Shown here in pieces: positions 11,312 through 23,029 of a DNA stretch of 64,000 nt. The translations under genes were made by a program, and so were the position numbers. The stretch lies in contig OX336388.2 in assembly GCA_946902985.2 (NCBI GenBank), positions 1,503,274,545-1,503,338,544 on the forward strand, written 5' to 3'. Origin of the DNA: Meconema thalassinum. Lineage: Eukaryota; Arthropoda; Insecta; Orthoptera; Tettigoniidae. Numbering within the stretch: position 1 is the stretch's first letter; every line of letters starts with the position of its first letter. A model generated the notes under the pieces. That model was not told the origin of the DNA. It searched no databases and saw only the letters and a program-made list of their open reading frames with translations.

Positions 11312-11808
11312 TCCGATTAAATATCAATCCATATAAAATCGATAATCAAAAGTAGATAAAATGTAGTTTTACGTTAAACCTTGCATTGCTATGAGCCTCA
11401 TAACAAGCCATATTTCATACTGCTACGACCACCCAGACCCGACAAAAAGTTGTTTTACAAAATTCACAACAACTATTTTAAGAAACGTCAGATCACATTA
11501 AAAATTCATATACGCGTTAACAATAAATTTCTTTAAGACGTATTAGAGTTTCGTTACGATTCGATCAATACTTTTAACGTAATGATCCTTCTAAGTGAGC
11601 GCTCCGTAAACTTGGTAAGAAAAACCGGTGCTTTTTTTGTTCAATCTGCTATAAAATTTTAACGAGATACAATGCAAATATTTACTCTATATCGTTAAAC
11701 GACAAATAAAACAAGGAAAATTTTGGTGTAGGTTATTCTTATGAAAGACTAAGGGTAAAGGTTTAATTGACCTCTAAACTCGAGTATCTATACTTATTTC
11801 CCCGACAG
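11312..11808. repeat. Right terminal inverted repeat of the Tc1/mariner-type element
   Basis: Reverse complement of 6225-6717; the outer end tatttccccgacag is followed by the TA duplication. Confidence 0.8.
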
Positions 11809-11810
11809 TA

Positions 11811-12939
11811 GGATCTGATATCGGTGTTCTTCGAACAAGCACTAGTTCCTGTTCCTGAAGTTCACGATGAAATTTCTTCCCTCTGTATCTCCTCAATCTT
11901 CGGTCCGCCTGGCTCCCCATATGTTCTCTGAATTCGCAACTCATGCGTTAACAAAGGGTCCCTTGGGCATGGAATAATCTTATCCAAAGATCTTTCAGGC
12001 ATCCTGTTGGGGTGTACAACTAGTGGGACTTGACCTGTCGACTCGTGCTTCGTAGTATTCATGCACATCTCAATATCTCCTACTCTGTCGACCCACTTAT
12101 TTTGATCATTTGGAATCATGACGCGGTAATATTTTGCTACACAGCGAATCGTTCTTTCGCTTGGATTCCCACAAGGTTGGCGAATGCTAGATAGAACATG
12201 TTTTATTCCTAAGTTCTCTAGACCTTGTCTAAAAATAGTGCTTGTAAAATAAGTTCCATGGTCCGATAATATGAATTCCGGCTTCCCAAGTGTCGGAATG
12301 ACTTTGTTCTGGATTCTGCTAAGGACTTGCTTTGATGTCGTCTTCGGGATTGTACATAATACCACCATTTTGGAAAATACATCGACACATACGAGAAGGT
12401 GTCGGCATCCTCGTTTTCCTTTCACTAGAGGACCGAAGCAATCAATTGCGACAAGTTCGCACGGTTTCTGTGGTAATAGAGGTTTTGGAAGCTGTTTCAG
12501 TATGTAATTATTGGGCTTAGTACGCTGACATGCGTCACAAGTCCTAATTACTTCAACAGTGGTGTATCGCATCTTTGGCCAAGTAAATGTTTCTCCTATT
12601 GTTGCTTCAGTTTGATCAGTGCCGATATGTGCTAAGCTTTCATGGGCATGCCTCGTCAGTCCTCTCTGTAACGATGCTGGAACTAGAATTCGAAGTTTGG
12701 TGTGATCATCATCCACGAACTTGTGAAGATGATTATTGAGGTAACGGAATTTTGCTTCCTTTGCACGAGCTTCTCGATATTCAAGTGAATCTGGCTGTAT
12801 TTCCTTCTGATAAAACTTGATCATCATCATCATCATCCACGGGTCCTTCTCTTGTTCCTTCTGAATTTCTTTCAACTTATCCAGACATTTGCGAGCCTTA
12901 GGTGTTAATGCTAGGTCTGGTACATCTACTACCGTCTCG
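11811..12939 (-). pseudogene. Gyp1 integrase (N-terminal and catalytic parts)
   Basis: Integrase joins element DNA to the genome. Visible are the HHCC zinc module (HAHESLAHIG near 12640, then CDACQ near 12530), and the DDE core: AIDCFGP (first D), ILSDHGTYF (second D; most relatives have SDNG) and NPSERTIR (E). The frame is shared with RT upstream. It stops at 11862-11864, but the neighbouring frame continues with a basic linker up to 11811, showing a frameshift near 11870. The C-terminal tail then resumes at 6224 beyond the Tc1/mariner-type insertion. It is inactive in this copy. Confidence 0.85.
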
Positions 12940-14310
12940 TTCTCATCTTCAGGGTTCCTACTTAAAGCATCTGGTATAATGTTCATCCTTCCAGGGCAGT
13001 GTTCTATGGTGATATCGAACTGCTGTATATAAATGGACCAACGCGTAACTCTTTCGCTTGCCATCGTTGTTTTGAATAAGAAAGTCAGCGCATGGTGGTC
13101 AGTTCTGACAACAATGGAATACCCGAAGACCATCTTCCGCCATCGTTGCAGTGCGTACAAAATTGCTAACAACTAAAGTTCTGTAACGGTGTAGTTTCTC
13201 TCGTGCTTCCTAAGTTTACGACTAGTAAATGCCAAATATGATCGATTCTTGGGTTCATCAGCGTCCTCTTGGTAAAGCATCGCGCCTATCCCAATCAATG
13301 AAGCGTCTGCCTGAATCACAAATTTCTTCGCGAAGTCTGGATATCCTAACTTCACACAATTCTCAAGTAGGCCTTTCGTGGCTCTAAAGGACCTGTCGCA
13401 CTCCTCATTCCATGACCATCGATTAGATTTCTTAAGCATCTCTTGCATCGGTGCTACTGTTTCCGTATACCCAGGACAATTCTCCTTAAAGAAACCTGTC
13501 ACCCCCAAAAATGCTCTAACATGTTTCACTTCAGTTGGTGTAGGGAATTTCTTAATTGCATCTACTTTCGCCGGATTTGGTCTCTCGCCTTCAATATCAA
13601 TTATGTGATCCAAATACAGAATCTCGCTCTGGCAAAAGTGCGATTTCTTCAAGTTAATTTTGAAATTCATGGTTCTCAAATTATCCAAAAGTTTGTTTAG
13701 GCTTACCAAATGTTACTCCATTGTTTCTGACGCTATGAGTATGTCATCCACATATCTTGTAGTAAAGAATTTGACCTCTTCAGTTAGATTCCTGCCTAGA
13801 GCTCTTATCAACGCACATCCCGCCGTCTTTACACCAAAGGGCATACGAGACCAGATATAGCTTTGGTTATCAAATAAAAATCCCGTCAACTACTGGGATT
13901 TTTCCTCAAGTTCCAGGTGGTGGAAACTGTTCATTAAATCGACGCTAGAATAGATCTTCTTTCCACGGAAGCTCTCCAATACATCCTTGATCCTAGGCGC
14001 TTGATCGTGCTCGACTAACAGTTTGCTATTTAAAACCCGTGCGTCTAGGCATAATCTGATTGATCCATTGGGTTTGGCCACAGCCAATATTGCATTTAAA
14101 TATGGGGTTGCTGCTTTTATAATCATTCCAGAATCTAATAGGTTAGTAATAATGTCCTTGACCTGAGCGAAATGTTTCTCAGGGATCGGGTACAATTTAC
14201 TCTTAAATGGGGTCCAAACGGTAATTTGCATGGCATACTGAAAATTTAATACTTTTCCAGGGATCGTGTCGAAAACTTCCTTATGATGTCTCAAAATCTC
14301 CTCTAATTTG
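12940..14310 (-). pseudogene. Gyp1 reverse transcriptase and RNase H
   Basis: RT motifs in order: AVAKPNGSIRLCLDAR (near 14080), SSVDLMNSF with the catalytic D (near 13940), MPFGVKTAG (near 13835), and the YVDD active site at 13743-13754. RNase H follows with QADASLIG, TVTEL and RTDHHAL, whose acidic residues form its metal site, and ends near PDALSR. All are in one frame, interrupted by in-frame stops at 13890, 13713-13715 and 13173. A further frame change separates it from the protease linker near 14310. Size and order are typical of Ty3/gypsy pol. It is a dead copy because of the stops. Confidence 0.9.
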
Positions 14311-14326
14311 CCTCTGTCAGGTTCCC

Positions 14327-15081
14327 CTAATATTGCCGCTTAAGTCGCTCCTGAAGTAAAATTTCAAATTTAGACCCGCTAATTTCTTCCTCCGCCAAAT
14401 GTATCCAAAGTTCCTGCGAAATATCTTGACCGTCAATTTCAATAACTGCTGTCTCGCTTACTCGTCCCTCCGTCGAGTTCTTATCTTCAATCGCCTCATT
14501 AGTGCATTCTTCAATGACCCAAGTATTTGCCTCCCTCTCTAGTGGACTTTCTTCCATGTTCTAACCAACGTGACTCAGTCCCTCAAATTGTTTAAAACTC
14601 ACAGTGTTATGAAGTAGATCAATTATTGCGTGGAAATCACAAATGAAGTTGGCTCCCAGAATGACATTATAATTCATTCTTGGTATCCCGATAAAAGTTT
14701 GTGAAAATGTGTGATTTAATATCTCCAGATCTAAATATGCTTGGTGCTTGCAAACTTTGGTCTTGTCAGGAATAACCCCTCGGACTTTCATTAATGGTAC
14801 AGGCATAATTGGAATGGTTTGTTTATTTCCAATTTCTTTCAGTAACGCTTCCGTGACTAAGCTCACTTGGCTACCCGTGTCGATAAGGCACCTCACTCTA
14901 AGACCTCCAATATGAGCATAAATAATTGGTAATTGTCTGATTACATTCTCTCGGTCCTTCACCACTTCCTTCAGGCAATCGTCCGGGAATTCTACCCACA
15001 CTTCAATATTCGCAACAATCAATTCCTCTCGTTCCCTGGTTTCCTCCGTTCTCAGGCTATCTGGTTTTATTGTGATCGGGA
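14327..15081 (-). pseudogene. Gyp1 aspartic protease and linker
   Basis: Retropepsin-like protease that would cut Gag and Pol. The active site is LIDTGSQVSL (DTG at 14873-14881) and the second conserved motif is VILGANFI near 14650. The reading frame is -1 relative to gag and opens from the slippery heptamer at 15082-15088. A single stop at 14561 (HVG-stop-NME, where Gyp2 has HVGLNM) separates the protease from an acidic linker that ends at 14327. Otherwise it aligns with the Gyp2 protease throughout. Confidence 0.85.
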
Positions 15082-17973
15082 ATTTTTTAAATCCTGCGAC
15101 CCATTTGTTGAGTTTCGCTGGTTGTTATCATGTCTCTCCTGCTGACGTAATAAGCTGTCCGCTCCCGCATCCTGTTGTTTATCTGGACTTTTTCTATTTG
15201 CCATCGCACGCCCCCACTTCTCTATCTCTGTTTCCTCTTCTGCATTTAATTCATCCAGATATTTTTGCGACTCTGCGTAGCGCTCGTTCCAATCATTAAG
15301 GTAATCTCTCTGGTTTTCTTGCCGATAATTCCTCTGATTATTCCATCTACCGTCCCCGTTCCTCTGATATGGTCTATCATGCCTGTGGTTTCCTCTCCAG
15401 TTAGTGTATTCTCGCTGGTACGTCCTCTGATTATTACTGTTGTTCTGATTGTTGTAGTTATCACGGCGATTTTGGAAGTTCCTATTATCATTATTATTGT
15501 TGTATTGGTTTAGACCGTCGAATTCCTGCCGTCTGGGCGTAAATTGTGTGCTAGTGGACTGCGTCTTCGTCTGATTGTTCTGACTTTGACTGTTTTGATG
15601 CCCCTGAACAATTTCTGCGGTATTCACGCATTCCATATTTCGTCTCCCGCTCTGTGGACTGATCATACTAGTCTCGTCCAAGTGGCGGAGTATCTCCTCG
15701 GCCTGAACTGCGGTTTTTATATTTCCTGCCACTAAAAATTGCTGTATGTTCATCTGAAGCTGTTTGCCGATAGTTAATACCATGTTTTCCTCTGACGGTG
15801 GTTCATCAAAATCTCGAAATTTTACTAGCTGCTGACTAAAAAAACGCAGAAAACCTTGTAGGGTATGTACTATGGTATTTTATGGTATGTAAGTCCATCC
15901 TCAACCCCTGCTGCAGTGAAGGACTCCAAAACTTCCTCAAAATGCTTCTTTAAACTGGGCCATGTCATTGAACGTATATTTGAAGCTTTGAAACCAGATT
16001 AAACTTGAGCCATCTAAAAACTTCTCCACTAAACGAAGCTGTTTTGCGGGACTGACTTGTTGGTCATTAAAATAATCATCCAACTGGCGCAAGAATGCTT
16101 TTGAAGTCGATCCTGAATTTTCCCTAAATTTGTCTGGTTTAAAATCATTTCCCCTAATGACTTGTATGACTTGGGCAGGTGTCACACCAGGTTGTGGAGT
16201 TGACGTCTCCCCTCTGTAATTGTGGAATGTGTTGCAAGTTGTCTTTAGACTCTGATCTCGGCTCGTATCCTCAGCTAGCTTCGACCCCTCCTGACTTCCA
16301 ATATTTCCGTGTTTCCCTACTAAATTTTCTGAAGAGAATAAAGTGGCACTCTCTAAAGATCTTATCTCATTTTTAACGATGAGGTCCGCGTGTTCTTGAA
16401 ACTTGGACTTTATACTTTCCTCCAGAGCCTGTATTCTAGAGTTATTCTCCCCTAGCCTCTTTAATATAGTCAGCCTATCCCCTTTAGTCTCATTCACCTG
16501 CTGTTCCCAATCTTTCCTGATTCTACTCTTCAAATTGTTAATTTTTTCTTCGTTGTTCTCCTGATTCTTCTCAAGCTGTTCCCCTATTTGATCTTGTATC
16601 TGCTACTCAGTTTTAATTAACTGTTCTCCTATCTCTTCTCGTATTTTCTCTTGATTTTTACTTAACTGGTCTTCCAGGTTTTCGCGCAAGTGCATCCTTT
16701 CTTTCTCCGTTTTTATCTCCATTTTGTCAAGTTCTTTTATCAATCCTAACACATTGTTGTCGACTGAATTAATCTGCTCTTGTATGTTTATATTCTTCAC
16801 CTCTATTCTGTTGAACTGCCCCTGTAATTCGTCCTGCGTGCTTTTAATCCCTGTCGTATTGTTCACACATGCTGTCTCAATTTGTTTCAGTTTGACGGCT
16901 ACCATTTCGTCTAACTGTACTAGTTTGTCGTCAAATTTGGATTCTAGTTTCTTGATTTCGCCTAACTGTCTTGAATTATTCTCTGCCACCTCCCCCGCCA
17001 GTTTCTCTAGTTGTGTTTTGGTATTTTGATTGATTTCAATTGTTATTCTATCTAACCGAACTGTTAGTAAGGTTGCCTGCTCCGATAACTTGTGGTTTAT
17101 GTTATCTAATTGTTTATCATTATGCTCTCGTAACTCGTGTAATTGTTTATCATTCTGTTCACGCAACTCGTGTAATTGTTTATCACTATGTTCACGCAAC
17201 TCGTGTAATTGTTTATCACTATGTTCATTTATCTCCTCCTTCATGCTTTTCAACTGTTCCTCCGTCTTTACAGACAATTGCTCAGTCAACTGCGCGGACA
17301 TCTGCTCCATCAACACTTTAATCTCCTCGATGCTAGCCATCGCAAAACACACAAAATATATTCGGAGAAAATAGGGTCATGCAATGGGATTTCAGTCGTA
17401 CACACACACATGTCTTGATATTTAAATATTCGCCTCTATTCTGTTGAACTGCCCCTGTAATTCGTCCTGCGTGCTTTTAATCCCTGCCGTATTGTTCACA
17501 CATGCTGTCTCAATTTGTTTCAGTTTGGCGGCTACCATTTCATCTAACTGTACTAGTTTGTCGTCAAATTTGGATTCTAGTTTCTTGATTTCGCCTAACT
17601 GTCTTGAATTATTCTCTGCCACCTCCCCCGCCAGATTCTCTAGTTGTGTTTTGGTATTTTGATTGATTTCAATGGTTATTCTATCTAACCGAACTGTTAG
17701 TAAGGTTGCCTGCTCCGATAACTTGTGGTTTATGTTATCTAATTGTTTATCATTATGCTCTCGTAACTCGTGTAATTGTTTATCATTCTGTTCACGCAAC
17801 TAGTGTAATTGTTTATCACTATGTTCACGCAACTCGTGTAAATGTTTATCACTATGTTCATTTATCTCCTCCTTCATGCTTTTCAACTGTTCCTCCGTCT
17901 TTGCAGACAATTGCTCAGTCAACTGCGCGGACATCTGCTCCATGAACACTTTAATCTCCTCGATGCTAGCCAT
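15067..17973 (-). pseudogene. Gyp1 gag, with 633-bp internal tandem duplication
   Basis: Starts at the ATG at 17971-17973 (MASIEEIKV). An almost identical second start lies at 17338-17340, because 16798-17430 and 17431-18063 are tandem copies. The N-terminus is a long coiled coil including 11-residue repeats (KQLHELREHND type, 17100-17230). A capsid-like region follows (VIRGNDFKPDKF, FLRQLDDYFND, LIWFQSFKYTF; 15940-16190), then an Asn/Arg/Gln-rich basic tail (15250-15530) with no CCHC zinc knuckle. All parts share a frame except around 15800-15940, where shifts occur. In-frame stops are at 17800, 16603 and 15937. It ends at 15067, 15 bases past the slippery site. Confidence 0.85.
15082..15088 (-). 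promoter_or_regulatory. Candidate -1 frameshift site A_AAA_AAT (gag to protease)
   Basis: On the minus strand the gag codons read TTA AAA AAT, giving the X_XXY_YYZ heptamer A AAA AAT in the gag frame. The protease frame is -1 and has no stop between here and the protease. The gag stop follows within 5 codons. Confidence 0.65.
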
Positions 17974-18063
17974 CGCAAAACACACAAAATATACTCGGAG
18001 AAAATAGGGTCATGCAATGGGATTTCAGTCGTACACACACACATGTCTTGATATTTAAATATT
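16798..18063. repeat. Tandem duplication, 2 x 633 bp, in gag and leader
   Basis: 16798-17430 and 17431-18063 align at a constant offset of 633 (3 x 211) with few differences. One of the differences makes a TAG at 17800-17802 in the upstream gag copy. The unit includes gag codons and about 80 bp of leader (acacacacatgtcttgatat). Confidence 0.9.
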
Positions 18064-18522
18064 ACATTGATTCTAATTTAAATAAATTTTCAGTAATCAA
18101 ACTCTTACTGAATAAAGAATCTTATTTCCAAACAACAAATAACTCCCTTGTGATCTGCTTTTAAATACCTAAATAACAGAATTTACGAAAAACACTTAAA
18201 TTAACCGAAGTTAATTAAATGTAAAATAAGGCAACACCTTCCTGCTTTTGACTGAGTTCACTAAATATGCAAATTTTCTAATTTTAAGCTGGGCGTCAGA
18301 ACAAGTTATCATCAAACACAATATCAACTTCTAACCTTGTTCAACATTTCTAACTTTAAGAACTCAGTGATTTTACTGATACACATGGCGGTACAACTTC
18401 GCCTCAATTTACTGAATTTACTTTTGTCCTGCTAACCTGGCATCATTTCTCAGCGAAATAAGTATGAGGTCAACAAAACAACAACAACAACAAACCCCAC
18501 TTGGGCAGCCATTTTTGATATA
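18064..18522 (-). other. Gyp1 leader with primer-binding-site candidate
   Basis: Non-coding leader between gag and the 5' LTR. Reading inward from the LTR on the minus strand, TGGCTGCCCAAGTGGGG (18495-18511) starts about 11 nt from the LTR edge and begins with the TGG expected opposite a tRNA CCA end. Gyp2 has the related TGTCTGCCCAACGTGG at the same spacing. The matching tRNA is unknown. Confidence 0.45.
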
Positions 18523-18605
18523 TGAACCCTTGCGAAGAGGCATATGAGACTCGATTTCGGGGGGTGTAACGGTCCATTTCGTAAAGTTGTTGTTAAGCGC
18601 TTCTT
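18523..18605 (-). repeat. Gyp1 right (5') LTR, first piece
   Basis: TGAACCCTTGCGAAGAGGC to gcgcttctt; identical in layout to 2126-2206 of the left LTR. The LTR continues at 20396-20402 and 27854-30558 after two insertions. Confidence 0.85.
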
Positions 18606-20395
18606 CTTCTTCTTCTTATTATTATTGCCTTTACTGGTGGCGTAGTTAGGGCTCTTGGCCCTCTCTTACACTTAACCACATTAATACAATACCATAAACA
18701 TATTATGGCGACAAAATTAAACAATAATAATTGACATTGATCATGACTTTCACACTCTCATTCACTCATCCTGTCATACTTGTTGTCGGTCAGCAATGTT
18801 CAGCAGGCTGCCCCAGCAGGTAGTCTTGAATTTAGATAGTGAGGTGGTACCCCTGACACTGGCTGTAAGGGTATTCCACAGCCTAGACCCCACCACATGA
18901 AAAGAGTTGTTGTATATAGAGGAGCGATGAATAGGAATGGAGAAGGAAGAACCAGAGCGTGTATTATTACCATGGAAAGAAGACACGTACTTGAATTTAT
19001 TTGATAAGTATAGTGGTCTATCGTCAGACAATAATCGGAAAATCTGGACAAGAATGTGATATGCTCGACGTAGTTCAGGTTTAGCCAGGAAAGAACGCAA
19101 TAATTGGGAGTGATATGTTTATCATAGCTCAGATCGTAGATAAATCGTACGCAAGAGTTCAGAGCTCGTTGAAGTTTCAAAGTTAATGTTTTGGTTGCGT
19201 CTACAAGAATAACGTCACAGTAGCCAAGAATCGGAAGTATTAGTGTCTGTATGAGTAGGATTCTTACTTTAAATGGTAAAATATCTTTTTTTCTTTTGAG
19301 GGAGTGGAGCGTTGCGAAAATCTTCTTGCATAAATTCTGTACATGTTCAGACCAGTTAACAGTCTGATTTATTATCACACCTAGATTTTTCACTGTAGGA
19401 CAGTATGGAATTTCATTGTTGTTCTGTACAATTGATCTCGGAGTGACGTCAATAGTTTTTGAGAGCCAATTATGATAACTTGTGTTTTGGATGGATTCAG
19501 AAGAAGGAAATTTTCCTGAGAATATTTTCCAAGTCGTTGAAGGTCAGCGTTGATATTTTCAATTGTCAATGGAATGTCATTTGTCTTGCAGTGGGAGTAT
19601 ATTTGCAAATCATCTGCATATAGGTGATATTTGCAATTTTTCAAATTAGATGAGATGTCGTTGATATATAGTACAAAAAGCAAGGGTCCTAGTACACTAC
19701 CCTGTGGGGCGCCTGACTTTCTGCTTAGATACTGAGAAGTTTTATCCTGGGTTACAACACGTTGCTGGCGATTATTCAGGTATGATGCGAAAAAGTTAAT
19801 TGTTTGCTGGTCGAAGTAATAAAATTCCATCTTTCTCAATAGTGTCTGAGTATTTATGGTGTCAAAAGAACTGCTGAAGTCGAGAAGGGTGAGGATTGTC
19901 ACCAGTTTTTGGTCCATTGCGTGTCTAATGTCGTCAGTCACTTTGAGTAATGCTGTTGCGGTGCTATGTCCCTTCTTGAAACCTGATTGCAGAGGGTCTA
20001 AAAGAGAACGGCTATTCAAATATTCAAGTACTTGCTCATGAACCAGACGCTCGAGGGCTTTTGAAAGTGCAGGTAGAATGGATATTGGCCGATAGTCAGA
20101 TGGAAATAAAGGTTCGATTTTCTTAGGAATAGGGATGACATTGGCTTGTTTCCATAGGGATGAAAGGTGTTAGTTGTAAGACTATGGTTGAATATGTGAG
20201 AAATAATTGGTAGAACGGCACCGATGATATTATGTATGAAGGATATGGGAATATCATCAACTCCTCTCGCTTTTGATTTTATGGAATAAAGTACCCTTTT
20301 TACTTTGTCTGCCGTAACCGGATGGAAAGTAAAGAGCGGGTGGTCAGGTAGTGGGTGAAAAGAATCATGGGGTGTTGAATTAGAAAATTTGAATT
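18606..20395 (-). mobile_element. 5'-truncated LINE (CR1/Jockey-like)
   Basis: It interrupts the Gyp1 LTR between gcttctt and ataacat, which are adjacent in the left LTR at 2201-2213. Its 3' end, on the left, is a microsatellite tail (aataataataagaagaag on the minus strand). The 5' end at 20395 is truncated within the region before the RT domain. A clear target duplication is not visible; at most 2-3 bp. Confidence 0.8.
18774..20330 (-). pseudogene. LINE reverse transcriptase, partial
   Basis: RT of the CR1/Jockey group. Visible in order: KSKARGVDDIP (near 20270), RPISILPALSKALERLVHEQ (near 20065), QSGFKKGHSTATALLK, LDFSSSFDTI (catalytic D, near 19880), GAPQGSVLGPLLF (near 19700), the YADDLQIY active site (near 19615), then a post-RT part with ISWSEHVQ-like and LPFKVRILLIQTLILPILGY segments. 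The main frame covers 19390-20019, with frame changes near 20160 and 19390 and again before 18774. The endonuclease is lost by 5' truncation. It copied its RNA at the target before decay. Confidence 0.85.
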
Positions 20396-20402
20396 ATAAC
20401 AT

Positions 20403-21724
20403 TGTAGCAGTTTGACTGCCCCTAACTGTTGGGTGATAAATGTTACTGTTGACCTTTGCCTAAGCTATGTTGTTTTAATGGGCGCCAAGACCTCAATGCA
20501 ATGTTGAAATCTAAATTTGTATTTAACAACGTCTAGCTCTGGCAGAACACCTTCAAGACTCTATTCACTCAGATCGTGGTATGATTTGATCATTAACCCA
20601 ACAAACAATTGTATCAGGAGAAGGAATTGGTCTATATCTAATGCTACCTACTGAAAGCAAAGATTGCATTGTAAAAGAAATGAATTTATTATATAAAACA
20701 AGAATAGCAAAATTAATAATAATAATAAGTTTAAAATTTAAATTGGAGCGTTGCGATTTTAATATTACCGATAGAAAATTACGTGAAAAAGGAGTCTGAT
20801 AAATTATTGATTTTACTCTTATTACCAAGCTATGAAGTTACTGAAATATGAAATATAAAACAAAGAGAAATGAGAGATTGCGTATTTCTGCGTCATTCGC
20901 GCTTACCAATGGAAATTGCCGAAACATTTCCCTCGTACTGGATGATGCTGTGAGCTTCCCACAGTCTCCTGGACGTCGACATCTTTGTCGATATTTGATG
21001 AGATTCTGGTAGATTAGATAATTCTATGGTCCGTACATCGGACCCAAACACTCGTACAACCACACTGGTTAAGTATTACAAAAGTTAGTCCTCCACTCCA
21101 CGGAACATCGGAGCGACTCCCACGTGAACCATACTCGGCAAGTTCTACACTGATTGTCCTCGTTCCACGGAACACTGAACGATATATGCACCCGTCGCAT
21201 CCCCACTCTTCATCCGACTTCTAGCTTGCGTGGTCCTCACTGATTGGCTGAGCACGCCGCTATATTCCCCTCCTCAGGCTCATTACACACGGCGCGCGAG
21301 AGGGAGAAGTCGTTTTCCGTTCCATACATTCGCCTTTCCTTGACGCTACGACCCAGGATTGCGTCATGCTTTCCGACAAGATTAAGCGTGTACTTGAATT
21401 CCCAGTGAGTCACGTCTCTCGATATACCCTAACTGACGAAAACTCCGTAAAATTCCGCAATCACATAATTTTCTATGATATTGTCGTTCGTAATAATTTG
21501 CTTGATAGCGTTTTCTAAGACATAGAAAACCTATCCGAATGCTAATAATTTTTATAAAATGCTCCGAAAATACCTTAATAATAATAATTATAATAAATTA
21601 ATAATAATAATAAATTAACATGAAAAATTCTCTTGGCTGAACAATTTGCCGCGTAAATAAATATAGAATGGCTTCCTACTGACTTATGCCAGTTGCATAA
21701 AAACCCCTCAAAAAACACGTTACA
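20403..21724 (-). repeat. T2 left (3') LTR, 1322 bp
   Basis: Nearly identical to 26535-27853. It starts TGTAGCAGTTTGACTGCCCC and ends aaaacacgttaca. Confidence 0.9.
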
Positions 21725-22783
21725 TATTCGCCTCGGATCATCGGATGATTTACCGTGACGACGGTCCATTATCCGATTATCCCAGACACGTTAATAATCC
21801 CCATCCAAAATACATATTACATAAATGAAATCACCCTAAATTACAGATATATACACTCATAATTTTTCTTCACGCACTTTGCGTCAAAGTGTGTTGTCAC
21901 TATGGATTGCACTTTGCAACCAGTCCAATGTTTTTCATATAGAATAGTGTTCCACGGATATTTCCGCCTCTCAAATTTCTCTATGTTGGAGAAATAGACA
22001 TAATTAATGTGTGAGCACTATGTATTTATGACGCATTGAAGGTGTTCTGATATATTTATATCACCATAGAACTTCCTAATTTCACTGGAGGTCCCTTCCT
22101 TATGGTGAAATTTAATCTCACTTACCACTGAGCACACGATCACACTATTGTGGCAGCGCCTCGTGACCATAATACGTAATCTCTCTTTAAAGTAGATTAA
22201 ATTAATATTGACTTCTGAAAAAAAAAAGTAAATGCGCATTACATATAACACCAAATATTTCTGTGCCGTAATCGCCCTGTCTTGTTAAGTTCCCGTAGAC
22301 CATATTCTACTTAACACTAGTTCTCAACACAGATTGGTTCTCCTCACACAAATGAAACCGTTGTACAAATTACCTTTAAATTACTCACTTACAAATCTTA
22401 CATGGCGAGGCCGTAAACAGAAATCACGTGTGCTGATATGTATGAGTTTCATGAAGGACTGTCTCGCCTTCTGATGGCCCATCTTTTGTCTCGTGGACGC
22501 CTTAAGAAAAAATACCCTGTTAAAGCGCTCACCCATCTCTAGGAGGCAAATGGGAATTCACCAGCGCTACCAAATTCTGGCCTTGGTGTATCGAGACATT
22601 TTAGTGCTCAAGAGCATCCGACAATCTCGTCATATTTCCCTGTACCTTAAAAACTCTCATTTACTTACATACTACCCCCCTGTGTGACTTCTGATACGCC
22701 TGCCTGGAAGACCATATCTTCCACGCACCAAACACCACACTTACTCATTTGATAGGCTGGCTCGCCAGCTAAACACACTCACT
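21725..22783 (-). other. T2 3' untranslated region
   Basis: About 1 kb between the integrase tail and the 3' LTR. No coding region is supported. The bases next to the LTR (gatccgaggcgaata on the minus strand) are only weakly purine-rich. Confidence 0.4.
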
Positions 22784-22965
22784 TTATGACACATACTTTC
22801 GGACACTATGTATATTATACGTTCCGTATAATCTGTTTCCCTCACTATTCTCCAGCACATATGCTGTTTTCCCAATACGTTTGGAAACTATAAATGTTCC
22901 TGCGTCACCTGCTTCCAACCTTGCAAGTGGCTCCCATAAATGAACGTCATCACGTTGCTCTACCT
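22784..22965 (-). pseudogene. T2 integrase C-terminal tail
   Basis: The minus strand reads VHLWEPLARLEAGDAG, TFIVSKRIGKTAYVLEN and YNIHSVRKYV before a stop at 22784-22786. This is the shape of a gypsy integrase C-terminal module (strand-rich, GxF-xI-K-LGxxxYxLE). No zinc module or DDE core precedes it. It joins RT sequence at about 23030, so RNase H and most of integrase are gone. Confidence 0.65.
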
Positions 22966-23029
22966 AGCATATTTCTCAGTATCTGTAACGATGCCCTGTT
23001 GCTACTGTCCACACATGCTAACCCTACTT

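Larger units (their letters stand above)
6225..11808 (-). mobile_element. Tc1/mariner-type transposon with ~0.5-kb TIRs
   Basis: Left end CTGTTGGGGAAATAAG and right end (reversed) CTGTCGGGGAAATAAG; about 495 bp at 6225-6717 is the reverse complement of 11312-11808 with scattered mismatches. It is flanked by TA at 6223-6224 and 11809-11810. Removing it joins the two halves of the Gyp1 integrase, as the intact Gyp2 sequence shows (tgttctttggatcag). TA duplication and the CELNPIE transposase remnant at 10506-11136 both fit the Tc1/mariner/IS630 group. The copy is non-autonomous and carries HINE2 and a SINE-A inside it. Confidence 0.8.

Noticed and set aside
17030..17374. Cys/Ser/Asn-rich ORF on the plus strand
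   Set aside because: Antisense shadow of the gag coiled-coil repeats; similar shadows lie opposite T2 gag (25693-26172) and Gyp2 gag (44857-45150).
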